9,808 nt of DNA from Verrucomicrobiota bacterium. GTDB taxonomy: Bacteria > Verrucomicrobiota > Verrucomicrobiia > Chthoniobacterales > Terrimicrobiaceae. Below are positions 1-7,067 of the stretch, one piece after another (within the stretch, counting starts at the first letter, position 1; every line of letters begins with the position of its first letter). The DNA lies in assembly GCA_026398285.1 (NCBI GenBank), contig JAPLTI010000136.1:1-9808 (forward strand). Reading direction: 5' to 3'. The translations under genes were made by a program, and so were the position numbers. The notes under the pieces were generated by a model. That model was not told the origin of the DNA and searched no databases. It worked only from the letters and a program-made list of their open reading frames with translations.

Positions 1-257
1 AGACAGACCAGATAACCCAGAGCGGGCACAAGAAATCCAAGCAACGGCGGAAAAATCCAGTTCGCCGGTCGCTCCAGAGCCTCATTGCCAATGATGACAT
101 CCAGCGCGAGGCAGGGGACTAAGAGGTTCACCAGCAAGCCGAGCAAAGAGCGGTCGCCCTCCTCGGTGAAAATGCCCGCGCGGCGCAGCGCGTAGCCGGA
201 CGCGATGACCAGAAAGACCGGGAGGATAAGGTGGAGCAGGTTCGGCGATGCGGTCAT
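1..257 (-). CDS. AEC-family (auxin efflux carrier-like) transporter, N-terminal part
   Basis: This is the first 85 codons of an integral membrane carrier; the gene continues beyond the left edge of the window. The translation starts MTASPNLLHLILPVFLVIAS and continues with GYALRRAGIF and LLVNLLVPCLALDVI. The order is a first membrane helix (about residues 7-22), the short GYxLRRxG turn, a second helix with an LLVNLLVPCL core (about 39-56), and a third helix starting near residue 66. This is the usual N-terminus of the AEC permeases, which export or import small organic anions; the substrate cannot be read from this part. The ATG lies 3 bases after the ligA stop, with no clear Shine-Dalgarno sequence, so translation is probably coupled to ligA. 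The family call is fairly firm from this N-terminal pattern alone. I read it by hand-translating the reverse complement. Confidence 0.8.
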   Translation of the reverse strand, partial: MTASPNLLHLILPVFLVIASGYALRRAGIFTEEGDRSLLGLLVNLLVPCLALDVIIGNEALERPANWIFPPLLGFLVPALGYLVC

Positions 258-260
258 TTT

Positions 261-2294
261 CTACCCGCAGAGTTCCCTGAATGCGGCGTCGTCCAGCACC
301 GGGACCCCGAGTTCGCGGGCCTTGTCGAGTTTGCTGCCGGCGTCATCTCCTGCCAAGAGGTGCGTGGTCTTTTTGCTGACGCTGCCAGTGACTTTCCCGC
401 CGAGGCGACGGATCATTTCCGAGGCTTCCTCCCGAGATATGGAGAGGGTGCCTGTAAGAACCCAAATGGTGTCTTGGAGGCGTTGATCGGTGGGCGCGGC
501 GGTGGTGTCGGCCTCGCCAAAGTTGAGGCCTGCGGTTCGTAGGGATTCCAGCAAGGCGCGGTTTTCCTGATTCTGGAACCATGTGTGGATGGCCGTTGCC
601 ATGATCTCACCGATCGAGTGGATGCCGAGCAGGGTTTCCTCTGTCGCCGATGCCAAGGCGTCGAGGGTATGGAAGCGGTTTGCGAGATCGCGCGCGGAGG
701 TGACACCAATGTGTGGGATGCCCAGGCCGTGTAGGAGCCTCCAGAGGGGTTTGGAACGGCTTTCCGCGATCGCGGCAAGGAGGTTGGTCGCGCTCTTCTC
801 GCCCATGCGCTCCAGATTCAGCAGGGATTTGCGATCGAGTCGGTAGATGTCGGAGATTCCATTGAGAAGTCCCGCCTCGACGAGTTGGGCGACAAGCGCC
901 TCGCCGAGGCCTTCGATGTCCATCGCCTGTTTGGAGGCAAAGTGCTCGATGCGGCGGCGCACTTGCGCCCCGCATGTGTGGCTGGTGCATTTCCAAGCGA
1001 CACCATCTTTTGAAACAGGTGCTCCGCAGGAGGGGCAGTGCTGTGGCATTTCGAAGGCCCTCTCTGAGCCATTGCGGAGTTCTTTTTTGACTTCAACGAC
1101 CGCCGGGATGACCTCGCCGGCTTTCTCGATGAGAACGGTGTCGCCGATGCGGATGTCCTTTCGCTGAATTTCCTCTTCATTGTGGAGGGTCGCGCGGGAG
1201 ACTGTGCTGCCCGAGACGAAGACGGGCTGGAGCTCCGCAACGGGGGTGAGGGTTCCGGTGCGGCCGACTTGAATGGTGATATCGAGGAGCTTGGTTTCGG
1301 CGCGCTCAGGCTCGTATTTGTAAGCAATCGCCCAACGGGGTGCCTTGGCGGTGGACCCGAATTCTCGGCGCATGGCAAGGCTATCCAGTTTTACAACCGC
1401 TCCGTCGGTCTCGTAGGCAAAATCATGCCGCAGTTCTCCCATTTCTTGCACGGCTGCGTTCACGGAATCCTCGTCCGAGCCTTCGAGGATCCGTTCTGAA
1501 ATCGGGAGGCCCCATTTCTGAAGCGTGGCAAACATCTCGCGGCCTATGGCGGGTTGGTCGCCAGTCCAGACGCCCGTCCCGTAGAAAACGGCAGCCAGCT
1601 TCCGGGATGCTGTGACGGCAGGGTCGAGTTGTTTGATGGACCCGGCCGCCGCATTTCTCGGATTGGCAAAAGGTGGTAGGCCCTCTTCGTCGCGTTCGGC
1701 GTTCAGGCGGGCGAAGATGGCTTTGGGCAAGTAAACCTCTCCACGAATCTCGATCTGCGAGGGAGCCTCGCCACGGAGCCTGTGCGGAATATTGGAAATT
1801 GTGAGGACATTTTGAGTGACATCATCCCCTGTGACTCCATCTCCCCGTGTGGCGGCGCGAACGAGGCGGCCGTTTTCATAGAGGAGGGAAATAGCGACGC
1901 CATCGACCTTTGGCTCGATGGTGAAGTGGATCGATCTCTCCTCGGCGAGCTTGCGGATGCGGGTTACAAACTCGCGGAGTTCCTCTGGCGAGTAGGTGTT
2001 GTCGAGGCTCTGCATCGGCACGATGTGCGCGGCCGAAGAAAATTCCTCGAGTGGCTTTCCCCCGACCCGGCGGGTGGGGGAGTCCTCGCTGGCGAGTTCG
2101 GGATGGGCGTTCTCGAGTTCGGCGAGTTCGCGCAGAAGGGCGTCGAACTCGTAATCCGAAATCTCCGGCGCCGCATGCTCGTAGTAGAGGCGGTTGTGGC
2201 GCTCGATCTGTTCCCGCAGTTCCCGGACCCTTGTGGAGGCCCGGGTTGCTGAGTGGTCAAACAATTCCAACGGCTCGGAACTTGGCTTCGACAT
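261..2294 (-). CDS. ligA: NAD-dependent DNA ligase LigA
   Basis: This enzyme seals nicks in duplex DNA during replication and repair, using NAD+ as the adenylate donor. The protein has 677 residues, the normal length. The domains are all present in order: an Ia helical part with YYxxxxPEISDYEFD near residues 37-51; the adenylation domain with the nucleophile K129 in the EPKVDG motif, RGEVY near 184-188 and the TDGAVVK motif at 296-302; an OB fold with VGRTGTLTPVAEL at 343-355; a four-cysteine zinc finger (C420, C423, C436, C441); a helix-hairpin-helix region of about 445-590; and a C-terminal BRCT domain from about 605. The ATG lies inside the end of purB, giving a 38-bp overlap. Many LigA proteins start about 15-20 residues later, but the next methionine is at residue 94, past the conserved N-terminal motif, so the listed ATG is preferred. 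A TTG at codon 9 or 11 is possible. No Shine-Dalgarno sequence is visible. Confidence 0.98.
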   Translation of the reverse strand: MSKPSSEPLELFDHSATRASTRVRELREQIERHNRLYYEHAAPEISDYEFDALLRELAELENAHPELASEDSPTRRVGGKPLEEFSSAAHIVPMQSLDNTYSPEELREFVTRIRKLAEERSIHFTIEPKVDGVAISLLYENGRLVRAATRGDGVTGDDVTQNVLTISNIPHRLRGEAPSQIEIRGEVYLPKAIFARLNAERDEEGLPPFANPRNAAAGSIKQLDPAVTASRKLAAVFYGTGVWTGDQPAIGREMFATLQKWGLPISERILEGSDEDSVNAAVQEMGELRHDFAYETDGAVVKLDSLAMRREFGSTAKAPRWAIAYKYEPERAETKLLDITIQVGRTGTLTPVAELQPVFVSGSTVSRATLHNEEEIQRKDIRIGDTVLIEKAGEVIPAVVEVKKELRNGSERAFEMPQHCPSCGAPVSKDGVAWKCTSHTCGAQVRRRIEHFASKQAMDIEGLGEALVAQLVEAGLLNGISDIYRLDRKSLLNLERMGEKSATNLLAAIAESRSKPLWRLLHGLGIPHIGVTSARDLANRFHTLDALASATEETLLGIHSIGEIMATAIHTWFQNQENRALLESLRTAGLNFGEADTTAAPTDQRLQDTIWVLTGTLSISREEASEMIRRLGGKVTGSVSKKTTHLLAGDDAGSKLDKARELGVPVLDDAAFRELCG

Positions 2295-3552
2295 GGCGGA
2301 AGTGGCGGTCGGGCGCGCAGGCGTCTTCGATTTCTTCGGCGGAGAGGTGAGCCGAGACGGTTGGCTCTTCGGCGAGGTTCTTGGCGAGTCCGCCCTTGTC
2401 CTTCCATGTCTTCATCGCGGCGCGCTGAACGGCTTCGTAGGCGTCTTTGCGCTCCATGCCTTTTTCGGTGAGCATGAGGAGCGCGGACTGGCTGGCGTAG
2501 AGGCCGCCGGTGAGCTCCATGTTGCGACGCATGTTTTCAGGATAGACAATGAGTTTGGAAACCAGCTTGGTGAGCGTCACGAGCATGTAGTCCAAAAGCG
2601 TGCAGCTGTCCGGCAGGATGATCCGCTCGACCGAGCTGTGGCTGATGTCGCGCTCATGCCAGAGGGCGACATTTTCAAGGGCGGCCATGGCATTTCCGCG
2701 AATGACACGGGCAAGTCCGCTCAGGCGTTCGCCGGTGATGGGATTGCGCTTGTGCGGCATGGCGCTGCTGCCTTTCTGTCCCTCGCTGAAATACTCCTCC
2801 ACCTCGAGCACCTCGGTGCGTTGCAGGTGGCGGAATTCCGTCGCCCAGCGATCGATGCTGGAAGCGATGAGTGCGAGATTGGTCATGAACTCAGCATGGC
2901 GGTCGCGCTGCAAGATCTGGGTTGAAAGGGCGGCGGGCTTAAGATTCAGGCGCTCGCAAACGATCCGCTCGACCTCGGGATCAAGGTGCGCGTGGGTTCC
3001 CACAGCTCCGCTGATTTTTCCGACTCGGATGCGCTCACGCATTTCGCGCAGGCGCTCGAGGCTGCGGGTGAACTCATCATACATGAGTGCCATCTTGAGG
3101 CCGAAGCTGATTGGTTCCGCATGGATGCCGTGGCTGCGGCCGATCATGGGAGTGAACTTGAATTCGTTGGCACGGACTGCCACGGCTTCGCGCAGGGCGA
3201 GAAGGTCTTTTTCCAAAATGTCGCAGGACTCGAGCATCTGCACGGCGAGGGTGGTGTCGAGCAGGTCGGAGGAGGTCAGACCCTGGTGAATCCAGCGGGC
3301 CGCCGGACCCACGCGGGAGGCGACATCTTCGATAAAGGCGATGACATCGTGGTTCGTGCGTTTTTCGATTTCGCGGACCGCATTGATGTCGAAGGCGCCC
3401 TTGGCGCGGATCGTAGCGGCGTCCTCCTTGGGGATCGTGCCAAGTTCGGCCATGGCCTCGCAGGCGAGGGTTTCAATTTCGAGCCAGATTTCGAGTTTGC
3501 GCTGTTCGGTCCAGACGGACCTCATGCCGGGCAGTGAGTAGCGTTCAATCAT
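2257..3552 (-). CDS. purB: Adenylosuccinate lyase PurB
   Basis: PurB catalyses two fumarate-releasing steps of purine synthesis: SAICAR to AICAR, and adenylosuccinate to AMP. The 431-residue protein belongs to the fumarase/aspartase superfamily, and its length and numbering match the Bacillus subtilis type. Expected catalytic and substrate-binding residues are visible: H68 in TNHDVIAF, H89 in IHQGLTSSD, H141 in GRSHGIHAEP, and the superfamily signature GSSAMPHKRNP at 261-271 with S263 and K268, followed by E275. The start MIERYSLPGM is the typical N-terminus of this type, which supports the ATG at 3552. The gene is probably the first of a leftward unit with ligA and the AEC carrier. Its last 38 bases overlap the ligA start in another frame. 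A weak promoter-like sequence lies just upstream. I see no sign of purine-specific regulation. Confidence 0.98.
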   Translation of the reverse strand: MIERYSLPGMRSVWTEQRKLEIWLEIETLACEAMAELGTIPKEDAATIRAKGAFDINAVREIEKRTNHDVIAFIEDVASRVGPAARWIHQGLTSSDLLDTTLAVQMLESCDILEKDLLALREAVAVRANEFKFTPMIGRSHGIHAEPISFGLKMALMYDEFTRSLERLREMRERIRVGKISGAVGTHAHLDPEVERIVCERLNLKPAALSTQILQRDRHAEFMTNLALIASSIDRWATEFRHLQRTEVLEVEEYFSEGQKGSSAMPHKRNPITGERLSGLARVIRGNAMAALENVALWHERDISHSSVERIILPDSCTLLDYMLVTLTKLVSKLIVYPENMRRNMELTGGLYASQSALLMLTEKGMERKDAYEAVQRAAMKTWKDKGGLAKNLAEEPTVSAHLSAEEIEDACAPDRHFRHVEAKFRAVGIV

Positions 3553-3669
3553 GATGAAGGCGCGTATTTAAACCCGAGGAATCGCATTGGCGCAACCCGC
3601 CCGTCAAAAATCGCGGGAATTTACATCATTCCACTTGTCCTCGGGCAAAACAGGGCGGATATAAACCCC
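3553..3669. other. Divergent intergenic region purB / lipoprotein gene
   Basis: This 117-bp gap separates two divergently transcribed genes, so it should carry both promoters. It contains an 8-bp inverted repeat whose arms lie 57 bp apart: CCCGAGGA at 3573-3580 and TCCTCGGG at 3638-3645. A smaller pair, CCCGC (3596-3600) and GCGGG (3613-3617), lies between them. A purine-rich GGGCGGA at 3653-3659 ends 10 bases before the lipoprotein ATG and is the closest thing to a ribosome binding site in the window. No coding potential was seen. Confidence 0.5.
3565..3595 (-). promoter_or_regulatory. Possible sigma70-type promoter for purB-ligA-AEC unit
   Basis: On the minus strand TTGCGC (3595-3590) is followed after 17 bases by TTTAAA (3572-3567), and a second AT-rich candidate, TAAATA, overlaps it at 3570-3565. 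This would place the transcript start close to position 3560, leaving a very short leader before the purB ATG at 3552. The -35 matches only the TTG and C positions of the consensus, so the assignment is weak and rests on position as much as on sequence. Confidence 0.25.
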
Positions 3670-4080
3670 ATGTTGAAGTTCCTCTGCCTCACCTCTCTCG
3701 TGCTCTCGATTGGTCTCGTCGGTTGCAATACCAAGGAGCGCTACGCCAAAAACAATGCCGCCGCCCAAGCCTGGCTCGCCGCCAATTCCTCCTCAGGGCA
3801 CATGCGCGTCGCAGGGAACTGGACGCCTGACGACGAAGGCTGGGGCGAGGCGAAATTCCAGCAAAACGGCAGCCGCATCACTGGAACAATCGGTCTCTAC
3901 ACCGTCGAGGGCCATGTGAAGGGCGAGGATGTCTATATGGTCATGTCCGAAAATGGCTGGGCCTACTACTCTGCGGTTTTGAAGAAGAAGGGGAACGCCC
4001 TTGTCGGCTTCTACTCGGATGCCGTGCCGTTCAGCACGAGGGATCAGGAAACATTCGTGCTGACCCGCTCGAAAAACTGA
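3670..4080 (+). CDS. Small predicted lipoprotein of unknown function
   Basis: The 136-residue product begins with a short lipoprotein signal: K3, a hydrophobic stretch (residues 4-17) and a lipobox LVGC with the lipidated cysteine at position 19. It is therefore predicted to be cleaved before C19 and anchored in a membrane facing the periplasm. A charged, Ala-rich linker (about 21-45) leads into a compact domain of about 90 residues. This has alternating short strands rich in Gly and aromatic residues, for example GNWTPDDEGWGEAKFQQNG, then GTIGLYTVEGHVKG, then AYYSAVLKKKGNALVGFYSD, ending in TFVLTRSKN. That pattern suggests a small beta sandwich or barrel, perhaps like a ligand-binding or inhibitor-type lipoprotein. 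I do not recognise the family. The gene stands alone, divergent from purB and convergent with the channel-like gene, whose stop lies 7 bp away. Confidence 0.85.
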   Translation: MLKFLCLTSLVLSIGLVGCNTKERYAKNNAAAQAWLAANSSSGHMRVAGNWTPDDEGWGEAKFQQNGSRITGTIGLYTVEGHVKGEDVYMVMSENGWAYYSAVLKKKGNALVGFYSDAVPFSTRDQETFVLTRSKN

Positions 4081-4087
4081 CTCTACA

Positions 4088-5335
4088 TCAGGGGACGGGA
4101 TTCGTGAGCCGCCTCTGCCCGGCCAATTGCGGCCAGAGATTTGTCGAGCCGGAGGCAGCTTTCAAGCTTCGAGGGCCTGACCACGGTGCGTGAACAGCAA
4201 AGAGCGTCTCCGCGAGGAAGTAGGCAGGCTCGTAGTAGTGCGACCTGAGCCGGCAGAAAATCTTCCATGATGCCTCGCAGTCGTCCCGCAGGGTAATTCC
4301 GTTCTCGATGAGGAATCCCATCGCCCAGTCCCACTCGCTGCGAGTGATGCCTGGATCCTGAGCCGATTCGTCAGACTCCGCCTGGTGGTGGAGGATTGCG
4401 GATTCGATACGCCAAGTGCTCATGCCCTGGCCGTCAATTCGGGCATTCGTGCGGGCAAGCTCGCTGAGTCGGAGCATGTGGAGAGTGTCCGCCCCCTCGG
4501 CAATCAGTCGCACAAGCTTCAGGTCCGGTTCCTCGCGCGTCGCCGCGAGACGTATCGCGGCGGCATCCAGAACGCTCAGAAGTGTAATTACCCAATGTCG
4601 GTTTGGAATTGGTGAACGGAAATGATTCAGGATCGAATAAATGTAATGCGTAACGCGCAGGCTGCACATCCAGCTGATCAGTTTTTCGCTGGATGTTGCG
4701 TCAACTGATCCCTGGATGAGTTTGAGACGGACAAGAAACTCGGGGCCCCAGGAAGGCTCGCCGCAGAGCAGTGCGAGTTCGCTCATGGTGGTCTCTCTCG
4801 CCGTGTAGGCCGAGTAGAGGGTCAGCAGGTAGCCGATGAATACGCAGATCACCGTGCTGCCCATGAATGCTGCTACAAACACCACCGCGAGTCCCCAGGG
4901 GCCGAGTGATTCCGTGATGCCCAGTGCCGTGAGTCCTGAGCCTGCCTGACTCAGGGCTTGGGAGAAAGCAAGGCCGGTGATGCCATAGAAAATGAATGCA
5001 AAGGCAGCCACAAAAATCCCGAGAAAGACTGCCAGAAAAAACAAAACGGTTGAGGGTCCTTGCACAGCGAGGAACCTGTCGAGCATCTCGTAGTTCCTCA
5101 TCCGTGAAGCGCAGGCGTGGAAAAAGATATACATGCCCTTCGAAAGCCACCTCGTCAGCAGGCTCGATGTCGGCCTTGGCACAAGCATGACTCCCACAGC
5201 CGCAGCAATCGCCGCCCAGAGTAGCCAGATGCCACCGAGTAGGGAGGCCAAGCGCAATGCGGCATTCATCCAGCCCTCCGGCGGGCTGGAGGCAAGAGCA
5301 AACGGGAGCAGGCCTGAAACAAGGATGGCGTTCAT
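4088..5335 (-). CDS. Potassium-channel-like membrane protein with a non-canonical filter
   Basis: The 415-residue protein has an N-terminal membrane region and a large C-terminal soluble part. Hydrophobic segments lie at about 29-52, 95-121 and 147-173. Between the last two is a pore-loop-like stretch with GSGLTALGI at 132-140, followed by ESLGPWG. The next helix ends VFIGYLLTLYSAYTARETTMSELALLCGEP, which resembles the end of the second pore helix and the following linker in the bacterial potassium channel family related to two-pore-domain channels. The segment near 228-266 (HYIYSILNHFRSP, then HWVITLLSVLDAAAIRLAA) also matches the soluble region of that family as I know it. The selectivity sequence GYGD/GFGD is absent, with LGIT at the equivalent place, so potassium selectivity is doubtful. 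M1 (ATG at 5335) is preceded by an A-rich leader without a Shine-Dalgarno sequence. The gene is monocistronic as seen here. The family match is from memory of the pattern and is moderately secure. Confidence 0.75.
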   Translation of the reverse strand: MNAILVSGLLPFALASSPPEGWMNAALRLASLLGGIWLLWAAIAAAVGVMLVPRPTSSLLTRWLSKGMYIFFHACASRMRNYEMLDRFLAVQGPSTVLFFLAVFLGIFVAAFAFIFYGITGLAFSQALSQAGSGLTALGITESLGPWGLAVVFVAAFMGSTVICVFIGYLLTLYSAYTARETTMSELALLCGEPSWGPEFLVRLKLIQGSVDATSSEKLISWMCSLRVTHYIYSILNHFRSPIPNRHWVITLLSVLDAAAIRLAATREEPDLKLVRLIAEGADTLHMLRLSELARTNARIDGQGMSTWRIESAILHHQAESDESAQDPGITRSEWDWAMGFLIENGITLRDDCEASWKIFCRLRSHYYEPAYFLAETLFAVHAPWSGPRSLKAASGSTNLWPQLAGQRRLTNPVP

Positions 5336-5441
5336 TTTTTAAGAAACTCAAAATATCGTCGCCGGATCACGAAGAAAACTTCACGGGCCTCAAGCGACGA
5401 CATTGCATTTCGCTGCAGAATGGCCTTATCGTCCTCTCACC
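5336..5441. other. Divergent intergenic region, channel-like gene / short ORF
   Basis: This 106-bp spacer lies between two divergent starts. On the plus strand TTGCAT (5403-5408) and TATCGT (5427-5432) are spaced by 18 bases and could be a weak promoter for the short ORF and the MFS gene, but the implied leader would be only a few bases long. On the minus strand the leader of the channel-like gene is A/T-rich, with a TATTTT-like -10 candidate. No operator repeat or terminator is evident. Confidence 0.3.
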
Positions 5442-5759
5442 ATGATCCCTCTGCTAATCGCCGGCGGTTCCATCATCAGCACATTCACTGCGCCTGAGTT
5501 GCCTGAGATGAAGAACCACACACTCAACGGAACGCCCGTCAAAGCCCAAGAGGTCGTCTGCCGCACACGCTGGGGAACGCCCATGATGCCTGACGGCAAG
5601 GGAAGCTACAATCTCACTGCCGCGCCAAACCCTGTCTACATCCAGCGCAGTCTCATCCAGCCACCGAAGACCGATGCCCCGATCTATCGGCCAGGAGCGC
5701 CCTATGTTTTGCCAACCCAGGCCGCTGGCGCTGAGTCACAGCCTGCGCTCCCCAAGTAG
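5442..5759 (+). CDS. Short ORF resembling a glycoside hydrolase C-terminal tail
   Basis: The ATG at 5442 opens 105 codons; an upstream in-frame TTG at 5403 would add 13 residues, but ATG is preferred. The product begins with a hydrophobic stretch (MIPLLIAGGSIISTFTA) that could act as a weak signal or membrane segment, although it lacks the usual positive charges. The central part, NGTPVKAQEVVCRTRWG and then DGKGSYNLTAAPNPVYI, follows a layout I associate with the last beta strands of many glycoside hydrolases: a strand, a turn, then an 'L..apnPVYi' strand. After that comes a Pro-rich tail (about 70-105) ending in PALPK. It may be the decayed end of a hydrolase gene or a small standalone exported protein. 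It lies 24 bases before the MFS gene and in the same frame as it. No Shine-Dalgarno sequence is present. Function unknown. Confidence 0.5.
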   Translation: MIPLLIAGGSIISTFTAPELPEMKNHTLNGTPVKAQEVVCRTRWGTPMMPDGKGSYNLTAAPNPVYIQRSLIQPPKTDAPIYRPGAPYVLPTQAAGAESQPALPK

Positions 5760-5783
5760 GCATTTGCTGACGCCATTCCGACG

Positions 5784-7067
5784 GTGCATGCAAGCGCCGT
5801 CACACGCACTTTGAAACAGCAGACCTCTTCGGGATTCTACAGTATCCACTGGTTCTCACTCCTGAACGCTCTGTCTTTTCAGATCATTCTGGGGGCACCT
5901 ATGATTCTTTATGCAAAGAGCATCGGGGCCACATCCAGTGTGGTTGGTATTCTCGCCGCATTCACCCCTCTCATGACAGTGCTCCAGTTGCCAGCCGCCA
6001 AGTGGCTGCCGGTTTACGGCTACAAGCGTTTCGTTTTAATGGGTTGGGGACTGAGGACTATTTTCATTTTTATTGTGGCTGCTGTGCCAGTGCTTCTGTT
6101 TCTCAATGAAGTCGCAAAAATCGTTCTCTTGGTTGCGTCGCTCTTCGTTTTCAATTTTCTGCGAGGCATAGCCTCCACCGCTTGGATGCCATGGATCGCC
6201 GCTCTCATACCCGAAGAGGAGAAGGCTGTTTTCTTGTCCCGTGATCAGATTTTCATGTTTGGCGGCTCGCTGATGGCGCTTCTCTGTTCGGCGCTGCTCA
6301 TGTCCGGCAGCGTGGACTCCATGGAATACTCGATCGTCTTTCTGGTGAGCGCCTTGTCTGGCACCGCAGCGCTTTTTTTCATCAAGCGAATCCCTGATGT
6401 GTGTGGCAGCGAGCAGATGCGGAAATCCTCCGAGCCTGTGCCTTGGAAGCAGATTCTTTTTTACCCGCCGTTTTTTTCTCTTCTGCTCTTCAACTTGTCC
6501 TTCGTCATCGTGGTCGGAAGTTTGGGAGTTTTCACGGTGGAGTATTTACACGAGTGTCCGGAATTCAGTGTCTCCAAGGTCCTTTATCTTACTGGTGTTT
6601 CCTTCATCGGGGCGCTCGCGAGCCTGCCGTTTCTCGGAAAAATGCTGGAGCGTCTGGGTGGTAAGCCCGTGCTTGCGGCGGCGCTCATTCTTTTTGGTGG
6701 AGCCATAGCCGGTTGGTTCTTAGTTGCCGCCGGCATCATACCCTGCAAATGGCATGTCATTTGTCTTTTGAATTTCATCTGTGGCGTTGCCGGAGCCGCT
6801 TTCAATGTAGCCAACGCAAGAATCATCTTCGCAACCATGCCACAGATGGGGCGCAATCACTTCTTCGCCCTCTTCACAGTCATCAGCAGCCTCGGCCTCG
6901 GCGCTGCACCGGTCGTCTGGGGCATTTCGCTCGACTTCATCGGCACCTATGAAGTCGTCACAGGCGCCCTCCACTGGAAACGCCATAGCATCTACTTCGC
7001 TGCGCTTTTTCTGCTGAACCTCATAACACTTCTCCAAGTCCACCGCCTGCAAGAGGCCCACGAGTAG
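5784..7067 (+). CDS. MFS transporter, probable sugar or oligosaccharide carrier
   Basis: The product is a 427-residue major facilitator superfamily protein with about 12 hydrophobic segments. The first spans about 22-44 (IHWFSLLNALSFQIILGAPMILYA), and a short cytoplasmic turn at 73-83 ends in GYKRF at 79-83, the place of the MFS loop 2-3 motif in a reduced form. Other landmarks are WMPWIAALIPEEEKAVFLSRDQ at 134-155 with its charged loop, a central cytoplasmic linker at about 201-224, and MGRNHFFALFTVISSLGLGAAPVVWG at 355-380 in the C-terminal half. This sequence style is common in Verrucomicrobiota carriers encoded next to polysaccharide-degrading enzymes, so a sugar substrate is plausible but not shown. 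The start is uncertain: GTG at 5784 or TTG at 5811, both ahead of the first helix; no Shine-Dalgarno sequence helps to decide. It follows the short ORF by 24 bases and its TAG directly abuts the stop of the opposite-strand isomerase gene. Confidence 0.9.
   Translation: MHASAVTRTLKQQTSSGFYSIHWFSLLNALSFQIILGAPMILYAKSIGATSSVVGILAAFTPLMTVLQLPAAKWLPVYGYKRFVLMGWGLRTIFIFIVAAVPVLLFLNEVAKIVLLVASLFVFNFLRGIASTAWMPWIAALIPEEEKAVFLSRDQIFMFGGSLMALLCSALLMSGSVDSMEYSIVFLVSALSGTAALFFIKRIPDVCGSEQMRKSSEPVPWKQILFYPPFFSLLLFNLSFVIVVGSLGVFTVEYLHECPEFSVSKVLYLTGVSFIGALASLPFLGKMLERLGGKPVLAAALILFGGAIAGWFLVAAGIIPCKWHVICLLNFICGVAGAAFNVANARIIFATMPQMGRNHFFALFTVISSLGLGAAPVVWGISLDFIGTYEVVTGALHWKRHSIYFAALFLLNLITLLQVHRLQEAHE

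Noticed and set aside
2085..2145. Repeated GGCGAGTTCG-like units in ligA
   Set aside because: They encode the Glu/Leu/Ala/Arg-rich conserved helical stretch of LigA (RELAELENAHPELASE), so the repetition comes from codon and residue bias.
2194..2925. Open frame of 243 codons on the plus strand across the ligA/purB junction
   Set aside because: It lies antisense to two highly conserved genes, the translation has no recognisable motif, and long antisense frames are expected in GC-rich coding DNA.
2600..3289. Open frame of 229 codons on the plus strand inside purB
   Set aside because: It is antisense to purB, and its translation is Arg/Ser-rich and low in order, typical of a shadow of a GC-rich gene.
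3660..3665. TATAAA as a -10 element for the lipoprotein gene
   Set aside because: It ends only 4 bases before the ATG, so it could serve only a leaderless transcript; the -35 candidate TTGTCC is 19 bases away. It is more likely an AT-rich part of the leader.
4078..4090. Possible bidirectional terminator between the lipoprotein and channel-like genes
   Set aside because: The gap is 7 bp and no GC-rich hairpin with a T-run is visible at or near it.
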